This document shows, one piece after another, positions 1 through 4,831 of a stretch of DNA of 8,964 nt. The stretch lies in contig JAKJCD010000075.1 of NCBI GenBank assembly GCA_022706625.1, forward strand, positions 1-8,964. The letters run 5' to 3'. The stretch's first letter is position 1, and every line of letters begins with the position of its first letter. Origin of the DNA: Bacillota bacterium. GTDB taxonomy: Bacteria; Bacillota; Clostridia; Peptostreptococcales; Anaerovoracaceae. Below the pieces are notes generated by a model. It saw nothing but the letters and a program-made list of their open reading frames with translations, searched no databases and had not been told where the DNA came from. The position numbers were made by a program, and so were the translations under genes.

Positions 1-746
1 GTCCTTCCGAAACCCGTTATCACCTCATCCATTATCAGAAGAACTTCATTTTTTCGGCAGATTTCTTGAATTCGATGGAAATAATCCTCCGGCGGAGTGA
101 TCCCCGCACCGGAAGCTCCGGTAATAGGTTCACATATCACTGCTGAAACGTTTTCTGCACCGAACCTGTTGAGCAATGTCTGCAGATGATTTGCACAAAA
201 CAAATTGCAGTCAGACGGCTTTTTCTCATAGGGGCAAAGATGACAAAAGGGCAGCTCCAAAACAGGGAAATCGCTGACATAAGGGCTGTATTCCCTGCGT
301 CTTGCCGCATTTCCCGACATGGATAAAGCTCCGACAGTGCTGCCGTGATAACTGCTCCACCGGGAAATTATCCGTCTTTTCATCGGAAGTCTGCGAGAAG
401 TCCAATAAGAGTAGGCCATCTTCATAGCCAGCTCCGCTGCCTCTGAACCGCTGTTTGCCAGGCTGACATACTCCAGATCCCCGGGCGCCAGGGAAGAGAT
501 CTCCCTGCACAACTCCTCCAACGGTTCATTAGTGAACTGGCTCCGGTAAGTAAATGCCAGTAAATCAAGCTGGTTTTTTACAGCATCCGTTATTTCTTTA
601 TTATTATGCCCAAGGCTAACCGTCATGGCGCCGGAACTGCCGTCAAGATACCTTTTTCCGTTATCATCTGTAATGTAAACGCCCTCCCCCCGGCATGCCA
701 TAACTGCATGGTTGATATCCAATGGAGAAAAAAACTTCGAGTCCAT
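1..746 (-). CDS. Class III PLP-dependent aminotransferase, N-terminal part (cut by window edge)
   Basis: The frame opens at an ATG (744-746) preceded by AGAGGTGG at a good distance and stays open to base 1, giving 248 residues. The C-terminal part, including the PLP-binding lysine, lies outside the window. Motifs of fold-type I, class III aminotransferases are seen: ANSGSEA (97-103, cofactor phosphate contact), SYHG (132-135), CEPITGA (205-211) and DEVITGFGR (240-248, with the aspartate that contacts the PLP ring nitrogen). A cysteine cluster (C168, C171, C180, C184, pattern FCHLCPY...CNLFC) is typical of the GabT-like subgroup usually labelled aspartate aminotransferase family. The enzyme would transfer an amino group between an amine or amino acid and a keto acid in the cytosol; the substrate cannot be read from this. 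It lies 58 nt behind the acetyltransferase gene. Tyrosine aminotransferases are normally class I, so a role in tyrosine synthesis is not implied. Family assignment is firm, substrate unknown. Confidence 0.93.
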   Translation of the reverse strand, partial: MDSKFFSPLDINHAVMACRGEGVYITDDNGKRYLDGSSGAMTVSLGHNNKEITDAVKNQLDLLAFTYRSQFTNEPLEELCREISSLAPGDLEYVSLANSGSEAAELAMKMAYSYWTSRRLPMKRRIISRWSSYHGSTVGALSMSGNAARRREYSPYVSDFPVLELPFCHLCPYEKKPSDCNLFCANHLQTLLNRFGAENVSAVICEPITGASGAGITPPEDYFHRIQEICRKNEVLLIMDEVITGFGR

Positions 747-791
747 CCGATCCACCTCTTTTCCGACTGTTCAAAAGTAATTAGAAATGAA

Positions 792-803
792 ACTGTATAC
801 AGT
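792..803. promoter_or_regulatory. Perfect 12-bp palindrome, possible operator
   Basis: ACTGTATACAGT is a perfect 12-bp palindrome lying directly after the stop codon of the acetyltransferase gene and about 45 nt before the aminotransferase start. A TGTATACA core is compatible with a dimeric repressor site, for instance of the GntR type, but no clear promoter is seen next to it and no regulator is encoded in the window. It may be chance. Confidence 0.25.
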
Positions 804-804
804 A

Positions 805-1332
805 TTACAGCTCTGCGATCTGAAGAGATACAATTTTTGTCCCGCCGGCGACTTCCTGTCTTCCCACCTCGTGAAATCCAAATTTTTCGTGGAATTTTAA
901 AGAGACCGGATTGGGAGGCGCTATGTCGATCTCCGCAGTAACTATAGGAACACCAGTTTCGCCGGCATGCTTAAACACATCTTTATAAAGGAGACTCCCG
1001 AATCCGTCGCTTTGCTTGTTTATATCAACCACTACTCTGTCAACATAAAGAAACTCAGGATAATGGGCAGCAAACCACAGGTAATTAACACTGTCGTAAT
1101 CCGCACCTTCCCTGAACGCAAGGCAAAATGCCACGACCCTTCCATCCTCGACCACGACTTTATTAAGCTCCGACTCTTCGTCCAGGTGCTCCAGCCTCTC
1201 CCTGGACATAGGTGAAAGGAAATGTACCGATTCCTCGTTAAGTCTGAGGATCTCTTCAAAATCTGCCGGTTCGGCCGGTCTGACCTCTATACAGGCGTTC
1301 TCTGTTTTTTCATTGTTACAGTTATTATCCAA
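805..1332 (-). CDS. GNAT-family N-acetyltransferase (COG3818-like), TTG start
   Basis: The 175-residue protein has the GNAT fold signature. A beta strand reading YVDRVVV (96-102) leads into the acetyl-CoA pyrophosphate loop QSDGFGS (107-113), and motif B follows as NPVSLKFHEKFGF (141-153). The stretch NEESVHFLSPM (32-42) and the ending with GG-K-VSLQ look like the COG3818 group of uncharacterised predicted acetyltransferases. It probably moves an acetyl group from acetyl-CoA to an amine; the substrate is unknown. The start is TTG at 1330-1332, chosen because AGGAGGGG (1339-1346) sits 6 nt upstream. The first 14 residues are polar and precede the conserved part. It follows tyrA after 136 nt and precedes the aminotransferase by 58 nt, so it may be the third gene of the tyrosine operon or have its own weak promoter. 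Confidence 0.88.
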   Translation of the reverse strand: MDNNCNNEKTENACIEVRPAEPADFEEILRLNEESVHFLSPMSRERLEHLDEESELNKVVVEDGRVVAFCLAFREGADYDSVNYLWFAAHYPEFLYVDRVVVDINKQSDGFGSLLYKDVFKHAGETGVPIVTAEIDIAPPNPVSLKFHEKFGFHEVGRQEVAGGTKIVSLQIAEL

Positions 1333-1338
1333 AACTGT

Positions 1339-1346
1339 CCCCTCCT
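1339..1346 (-). promoter_or_regulatory. Strong ribosome binding site that fixes a TTG start
   Basis: On the minus strand AGGAGGGG lies 6 nt before the TTG codon at 1332. This near-consensus site is the reason for accepting a non-ATG start for the acetyltransferase. Confidence 0.8.
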
Positions 1347-1468
1347 ATATTCTGTTTTGTCTCTTTCTGATTATAGGATACACCAAACAATCATCGATTC
1401 AATCCTATTCTTATTTTTTTATTAAATCGTATATAGGCTTTTCACGATTTGTTTTTTGTTCGGCTGAT

Positions 1469-2305
1469 TTATTCACCGTCAAGCATGATTTTGCGCTTCG
1501 TTCCTTCATCTAAAAGCTTATGAAGCTCTTGATGCCGGCCGTTTTGAATAGCGTTTTTGTATAATTCAAGGCGCTGTATCAATCCGTCGATCTCGTCTGT
1601 CAGGAACTCCCTGTTTTCTAAAAACAGCTCTGTCCACATATCGGGATTCAGCTTTGCTACCCTGGTCAGATCCAGATAGCTTCCGGCGGAAAAGCCTTTG
1701 TGCATTTCTGCTCTCGGACTTTTTACATAAGCGTTTGAAACCACATGGGCAAGTTGAGATGTATACGCTATGACCTTATCATGCTTCTCCGGCGTAGTGA
1801 TCTCGATATGCCCGAAACCTATGCTGAGAAAAAAATGTTTCAGCTGCTCCGTGATCCTTATATCAAGATCACCGGGAGGGGTAAGGATCATCGACGCCCC
1901 GTTGAACAATGATCCCTTTGAGTATTCAAAACCAAAGAACTCGATCCCTGCCATGGGATGTGCCCCGATAAAATGAAATCCCAATTCTGATGCTGCCGGC
2001 CGGATTTTACGGCAAACGCTTTGCTTTATGCCGCAGCAGTCTAAAACTACAGAACCCTTTCGCAGCAGATTTCCTTTTTCGCTTATAAACCGAACAGTTT
2101 CCCCGGGATAAAGGGCAATGATGACCATTTCACATTCAGAAAGCCCGCTGTTGGTAAGTCTTCCGTCAATAGACTCAAGAAGCAACGCCCGGCGGACCAC
2201 CGACTCCTGTATGTCAGTGCCTATTACTTCATGTCCCCCTGTTTGCTTTATTGCCTTGGCCATAGAGCCGCCTATAAGTCCTAAGCCGATTATGCCGATT
2301 TTCAT
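1469..2305 (-). CDS. tyrA: Prephenate dehydrogenase, no ACT domain
   Basis: The 278-residue protein oxidatively decarboxylates prephenate to 4-hydroxyphenylpyruvate, the step that commits the aromatic pathway to tyrosine. The N-terminus holds a Rossmann dinucleotide motif, GLGLIGGS (7-14), and an aspartate at the end of beta-2 (GTD, D31) that points to NAD rather than NADP. The prephenate-binding motif HPMAG (116-120) is followed by the family-typical segment FEYSKGSLF (126-134), and TSQLAHV lies in the C-terminal helical dimerisation domain. The protein ends after that domain, whereas Bacillus-type TyrA (about 370 residues) carries a C-terminal ACT domain for feedback control. The ATG start is preceded by CCAGGAG at normal distance. 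It lies 42 nt behind the DAHP synthase gene and is very likely co-transcribed under the tyrosine attenuator. The gene name is given by function; an arogenate-using variant cannot be excluded from sequence alone. Confidence 0.95.
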   Translation of the reverse strand: MKIGIIGLGLIGGSMAKAIKQTGGHEVIGTDIQESVVRRALLLESIDGRLTNSGLSECEMVIIALYPGETVRFISEKGNLLRKGSVVLDCCGIKQSVCRKIRPAASELGFHFIGAHPMAGIEFFGFEYSKGSLFNGASMILTPPGDLDIRITEQLKHFFLSIGFGHIEITTPEKHDKVIAYTSQLAHVVSNAYVKSPRAEMHKGFSAGSYLDLTRVAKLNPDMWTELFLENREFLTDEIDGLIQRLELYKNAIQNGRHQELHKLLDEGTKRKIMLDGE

Positions 2306-2347
2306 TTTTTTCTCCTGGTTAAACAGTATTTTTCAGTCCCTGGCCCG

Positions 2348-3358
2348 CTATTGCCGGCGGTATGCATGAGGCAGTATAGCGGCGGTGCTTTTCATAAGAT
2401 CTTCAAATTCTTCCGGAGTCAGAGATTGTTTACCGTCGCAAAGGGCGTGAGGCGGATCGTTGTGCACTTCGATGAGTAACCCATCGGCTCCCGCCGCCGC
2501 AGCAGCCATGGACATGGGCTTCACAAGCCTGGAAATCCCGGTGCCATGGCTTGGATCTACAACAACGGGCAAATGAGTCATGCTTTTAAGCAGCGGCACT
2601 GCTGAAAGGTCTAAAGTATTTCTGGTGGCAGTCTCGAAGGTTCTGATCCCTCGTTCGCAGATAACGACTTGGGTATTCCCTCCCGCCATGATGTATTCCA
2701 CACTCATCAGCAGTTCCTCCAGGGTACTGGAAATTCCTCTTTTTATTAGAATGGGTTTTTTTGTTTTCCCGAGCTCCTTCAGGAGTTCAAAGTTCTGCAT
2801 ATTTCTGGCACCCACCTGTATCATGTCTACATCGCTGAAAAGATGAAGATGGGAAATGTCCATGATCTCGGTGACGACGGGCAGTCCTGATACTTTCTTT
2901 GCCTCCACAAGCAGCTTGATCCCTTCATCCCGCATGCCCTGAAAAGAATATGGGGAGGTTCTTGGTTTAAAGGCGCCTCCGCGAAGCATGCCGGCCCCTG
3001 CTTCTCTGACTCTAAGGGCGATCTCGCAGATCTGCTCTTGTGATTCTACAGAACAAGGCCCTGCAATAGTTTGAAAATGCCCTCCGCCCAGTCTGCCGGG
3101 CCCTGCTTTGACAACCGTATCCTCCGGATGAAATTTGCGGTTGGCGTTTTTATAGGGCTCTTGTATCCTTTTAACATCCTCCACGATATCCAATGCCTGG
3201 ATCAGGCTGATATCTATGCCCGAGGTATCTCCTACGAGGCCGATTATCGTAGTGCTTTGCCCCTTTGATTCGTGGATCTCCATCCCCAGACTTTTCAGCC
3301 ACTGGATCAGGTTATCTACTTGCTTTGGATTTGGATCATTTTTCAATATGACTATCAT
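2348..3358 (-). CDS. aroF: 3-deoxy-7-phosphoheptulonate (DAHP) synthase, type I-beta with N-terminal regulatory domain
   Basis: This 336-residue enzyme condenses phosphoenolpyruvate and erythrose 4-phosphate to DAHP, the first step of the shikimate pathway. Residues 1 to about 80 form a ferredoxin-like regulatory domain as in the Thermotoga maritima enzyme, where tyrosine inhibits by binding there. The catalytic barrel follows, with AGPCSVES (99-106), RGGAFKPRTSPYSFQG (126-141), KRG (206-208), ERG (235-237) and DPSHGTG (268-274). The expected metal ligands are present: C102, H271, E297 and D308. The ATG is preceded by GGGAGGGG about 6 nt away. It is the first structural gene after the attenuator and is followed by tyrA after 42 nt, so it is most likely the tyrosine-controlled isozyme. 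The symbol follows common usage for this family (aroF or aroA in different genomes). Confidence 0.97.
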   Translation of the reverse strand: MIVILKNDPNPKQVDNLIQWLKSLGMEIHESKGQSTTIIGLVGDTSGIDISLIQALDIVEDVKRIQEPYKNANRKFHPEDTVVKAGPGRLGGGHFQTIAGPCSVESQEQICEIALRVREAGAGMLRGGAFKPRTSPYSFQGMRDEGIKLLVEAKKVSGLPVVTEIMDISHLHLFSDVDMIQVGARNMQNFELLKELGKTKKPILIKRGISSTLEELLMSVEYIMAGGNTQVVICERGIRTFETATRNTLDLSAVPLLKSMTHLPVVVDPSHGTGISRLVKPMSMAAAAAGADGLLIEVHNDPPHALCDGKQSLTPEEFEDLMKSTAAILPHAYRRQ

Positions 3359-3416
3359 TATTTCCCCTCCCTAAAAATAATCGCTCCGGACTCCTGCTCA
3401 AGCCATCTGAATCAAT

Positions 3417-3452
3417 AAAAAACCGGCGTCAGGCGGTATACCCAATGCCGGC
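3417..3452 (-). terminator. Rho-independent terminator of the attenuator
   Basis: On the minus strand CCGGC (3447-3451) pairs with GCCGG (3423-3427) and is followed at once by six T (3417-3422), with weak A-T extension of the stem by the preceding AAG. The loop of 19 nt contains attenuator segment 4 (3432-3443). The terminator lies 58 nt before the aroF ATG and well inside the leader transcript, so its only sensible role is conditional termination before aroF. Confidence 0.82.
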
Positions 3453-3528
3453 TTAAACTCTCAGAAAGCTTCACGGGTATACGCCAACAAGCGCTCACCC
3501 GTGACAAATATGTCAGGACCGCGAGCGC
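3417..3528 (-). promoter_or_regulatory. Tyrosine-responsive transcription attenuator (mutually exclusive leader RNA helices)
   Basis: Read on the minus strand, four segments follow the Tyr codons. Segment 1 is GCGCTC (3523-3528). Segment 2 is TCACGGGTGAGCGC (3491-3504). Segment 3 is GGCGTATACCCGTGA (3471-3485). Segment 4 is GGGTATACCGCC (3432-3443). Helix 1:2 pairs GCGCTC with GAGCGC, with an inner TGAC/GTCA stem that contains the leader stop codon. Helix 2:3 pairs TCACGGGT with ACCCGTGA over 8 perfect pairs. Helix 3:4 pairs over 11 base pairs with one bulged C, and it crosses the terminator stem (3447-3451 with 3423-3427), so the two exclude each other. This gives an alternation: 1:2 plus 3:4 means read-through, and 2:3 plus terminator means stop. 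A ribosome waiting at the Tyr codons (3537-3548) leaves segment 1 largely free, while one that reaches the stop codon (3513-3515) covers it. The order resembles the his operon attenuator. The pairing is seen directly; the regulatory outcome is inference. Confidence 0.82.
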
Positions 3529-3569
3529 CGTAATCCGTAATAATAGTATGCAAACAATGGCTTTCTCAT
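3513..3569 (-). CDS. Tyrosine-rich leader peptide of the aroF-tyrA operon
   Basis: An 18-codon frame starts at ATG (3567-3569) and ends at TGA (3513-3515), encoding MRKPLFAYYYYGLRRSRS. Four consecutive codons, TAC TAT TAT TAC (3537-3548), specify tyrosine, the end product of the pathway encoded downstream, and a phenylalanine sits two residues before. GAAGGG (3579-3584) lies 9 nt before the start codon as a ribosome binding site. The start is about 30 nt from the predicted transcription start. The stop codon falls inside the first hairpin of the attenuator, as is usual in such leaders. The peptide is presumably only translated to sense charged tRNA-Tyr and has no function of its own. The last codons (CGG CGC TCG CGG) are forced to be GC-rich because they also form attenuator segment 1. 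Too short for standard gene finders and probably unannotated. Confidence 0.88.
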   Translation of the reverse strand: MRKPLFAYYYYGLRRSRS

Positions 3570-3606
3570 AATGTTTGACCCTTCATCAAAAAAATATGTT
3601 GAATGA

Positions 3607-3635
3607 ACTATAGCATCCTGCGTCCCCTTTGTCAA
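3607..3635 (-). promoter_or_regulatory. Sigma-A promoter of the leader-aroF-tyrA transcript
   Basis: On the minus strand TTGACA (3630-3635) and TATAGT (3607-3612) are separated by exactly 17 nt. The -35 box is perfect and the -10 box differs from TATAAT by one base. Transcription would begin near 3600, about 30 nt before the leader peptide start. No other convincing promoter lies between here and aroF. Confidence 0.85.
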
Positions 3636-3641
3636 CAGTTC

Positions 3642-3669
3642 TCAACCATAATGTGTGTCAACCATAATG
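3642..3669 (-). repeat. 12-bp direct repeat just upstream of the -35 box
   Basis: On the minus strand CATTATGGTTGA occurs twice without mismatch (3658-3669 and 3642-3653), with 4 nt between copies and a 16-nt period. The nearer copy ends 6 bp from the -35 hexamer. The position suits a tandem binding site for an activator or repressor of the tyrosine operon, but no known operator consensus is matched. A recent small duplication is the alternative. Confidence 0.5.
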
Positions 3670-3757
3670 CTTCCTAAATTGACAAAGTATACGCAAGTCT
3701 ATATGGCACACCATGTCCCCAAGCCGTACCAGCAGTACAAGCCGTATATGATTTCAC

Positions 3758-3772
3758 TTACATATTATGTAA
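3758..3772. repeat. 15-bp AT-rich inverted repeat
   Basis: TTACATA and TATGTAA flank a single central T, forming a perfect 7-bp inverted repeat at the edge of the palindromic array. AT-rich palindromes of this size arise by chance in such DNA, and no regulator can be named. Confidence 0.25.
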
Positions 3773-4010
3773 AAAGGCAACCGTTTTCAATTATTACTTA
3801 GATTTCCGTTGCTTTTAGCACTTAATAAGGTGATAAATCATTAATAAAGCAACGGAATTCCGGATAAATGCTGAATTTCGTTGCCTTTTCGAGATAAAAG
3901 GCAACAGAAATGGTAGAATTCTTAAAAATCCGTTGCTTTTGGGATTAAAAAGAGCAGTAAAAGCCATAAAAGGCAACGGAAATTCGTAGAAAAGCTGTAT
4001 TCCGTTGCCT
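3772..4010. repeat. Array of four related palindromic elements with 37-nt cores
   Basis: Four imperfect hairpins share arms of the form AAAAGGCAACGGAA and TTCCGTTGCCTTTT. Their cores lie at 3776-3812, 3849-3885, 3900-3936 and 3973-4009. Each core is exactly 37 nt from GCAACGG to GTTGCC, while the central 20 or so bases differ. Most copies have a single G in one arm and GG in the other, which gives them a direction, and by this mark the copies alternate: minus, plus, minus, plus. The core start-to-start distance is 73 nt within copies 1-2 and also within copies 3-4. The 110-nt composite 3776-3885 therefore aligns without gaps to 3900-4009, agreeing at about two thirds of positions by my hand comparison, mostly in the arms. 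This suggests an old tandem duplication of a two-hairpin unit. No coding potential is seen. With A-runs before and T-runs after each stem, the elements also resemble bidirectional terminators. Confidence 0.8.
3967..4010 (-). terminator. Probable terminator of the upstream operon (first palindromic element met)
   Basis: For transcripts coming from the membrane protein gene that stops at 4067, the first structure met is a stem of GGCAACGGAA (near 4000-4009) with TTCCGTTGCC (3972-3981), followed by TTTTATGG. The stem has about 10 pairs and the U-run is four bases long. The element is one of the four-copy palindromic family, so termination may be a borrowed function. It lies about 57 nt after the stop codon. 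Confidence 0.6.
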
Positions 4011-4066
4011 CTTGATCTATAGAATTACTTTTCCTTGATAAAATACCCTTAGGTTTTTCTGCCTCA

Positions 4067-4810
4067 CTAATGATCTCCGGCTTTTTCTAATATTTTCTCA
4101 TACACAGAATCTGTCTCGTCTGCATCCGGCAAGTTGAAAATAATGCGGTTCTTGCCGGTTTCAAAATATATGAAAGGCGGTATATCCTCATCGACGAACA
4201 GTTTTATATTTCCGACCTCTTTGGCCCGAAAATTTCCTTTAAGCTTTGAGCCCAATGCCGATCCGTTGGTGCGCGCTTCTATTAAAGGCAAGGCTTCTAA
4301 ACACTTCACATCATGGATCGTTTCCCAGGAATACACATCCCCGTACATACCATAAATTTTCAATCCTTCCTCCTGCAATTCAACCTTTGTTGACTGAGCC
4401 GAGTAGAACATCATAACAGCTACAAATACCAACGTGACCAGAATTATCCCTGCAGGGATAAGCAGCTTGGTTTTCGCTCCCCTTCTCAACCTCCCGTATT
4501 CATCAAACAAGTTATAATCATACCTTTGTGACAGCACTACCATTACAAGAGAAGAAACCATGAGGAACACAAAAGGAAACATCATACCGACCTTTATACC
4601 GGCTGCTTGCAGAATCCCAACCAGAATGAAGATGACGCCGTTTATGTAGGAAAATAAGCCGACCAACCTGGCAAGCCCTCTTATATCCACATTAGCCTTT
4701 TTTTCTTTCCGCATAGTGTTATATCCGGAAATCAAAAAATACATTTTTCCTATGTGCACTGCCGCTCCGATAGCGAAAAAGGTCGCTCCTATGATTATAT
4801 TAAGCCACAT
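4067..4810 (-). CDS. Four-helix membrane protein, DUF3784-like N-terminus with soluble C-terminal domain
   Basis: The predicted 247-residue protein has four hydrophobic segments at about residues 3-20, 51-70, 75-94 and 117-137. The loop after the first helix reads ISGYNTM (27-33) followed by a lysine-rich stretch, which is characteristic of small Firmicutes membrane proteins grouped as DUF3784. After the fourth helix comes a soluble, beta-rich domain of about 105 residues (143-247) that looks like bacterial PH-like domains, with GSALGSKLKGNF (183-194) as its recognisable part; this second assignment is my inference. The ATG at 4808-4810 is chosen because GGAGGAG (4814-4820) stands just before it. 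A TTG four codons upstream (4820-4822) is in frame but would place the ribosome site inside the gene. The gene follows the lipoprotein gene after 21 nt, so the two are probably co-transcribed and may act together at the membrane. Function unknown. Confidence 0.85.
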   Translation of the reverse strand: MWLNIIIGATFFAIGAAVHIGKMYFLISGYNTMRKEKKANVDIRGLARLVGLFSYINGVIFILVGILQAAGIKVGMMFPFVFLMVSSLVMVVLSQRYDYNLFDEYGRLRRGAKTKLLIPAGIILVTLVFVAVMMFYSAQSTKVELQEEGLKIYGMYGDVYSWETIHDVKCLEALPLIEARTNGSALGSKLKGNFRAKEVGNIKLFVDEDIPPFIYFETGKNRIIFNLPDADETDSVYEKILEKAGDH

Positions 4811-4831
4811 GATCTCCTCCAATGTTAAGCT

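Larger units (their letters stand above)
3359..4066. other. 708-bp region between protein genes, largely regulatory
   Basis: This gap before aroF is fully structured in its two ends. From 3359 to about 3600 it is the transcribed leader with a tyrosine-rich peptide and attenuator. From 3607 to 3669 it holds the promoter and a direct repeat. From 3772 to 4010 it holds four related palindromes. The stretch 3673-3757 shows only weak features: an 8-bp direct repeat AAGCCGTA (3721-3728 and 3739-3746). I see no additional gene or tRNA. Confidence 0.8.

Noticed and set aside
606..941. Plus-strand open frames, such as this one and those opposite tyrA, aroF and the nitrilase gene
   Set aside because: They lie opposite well-supported minus-strand genes, have no ribosome binding sites worth noting and encode no recognisable protein pattern.
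1370..1402. Promoter for the acetyltransferase gene
   Set aside because: A perfect TATAAT (1370-1375, minus) exists, but at 16-18 nt spacing no -35-like hexamer is present; the nearest TTGAAT is 21 nt away. Possible, but not supported enough to list.
1424..1450. Terminator after tyrA
   Set aside because: AAATCGT and ACGATTT form a 7-bp stem, but in the minus direction it is followed by A-rich sequence with no U-run. The T-run is on the plus-strand side, where there is no gene to terminate.
3417..3600. T-box riboswitch in front of aroF
   Set aside because: The conserved T-box sequence (AGGGTGGNACCGCG-like) is absent. GGGTATACCGCC is only a loose look-alike and is better explained as pairing with GGCGTATACCC in the leader. 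The leader of about 180 nt up to the terminator also lacks a specifier stem and instead has a translated Tyr-codon run.
3679..3704. Plus-strand promoter
   Set aside because: TTGACA (3679-3684) is followed by TATATG at 15 nt or TATGGC at 17 nt. Both are poor, and no plus-strand gene follows.
3772..4010. CRISPR array
   Set aside because: The repeats are inverted pairs with alternating orientation, not direct repeats separated by unique spacers, and there are no cas genes.
3772..4010. Integron attC sites
   Set aside because: The arms contain AAC and GTT but the GTTRRRY/RYYYAAC core is not matched (GTTGCCT), and no cassette genes lie between the elements.
4811..4822. TTG start for the membrane protein gene
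   Set aside because: The in-frame TTG would put GGAGGAG within the coding region. The ATG at 4808-4810 with that site directly upstream is the better start.
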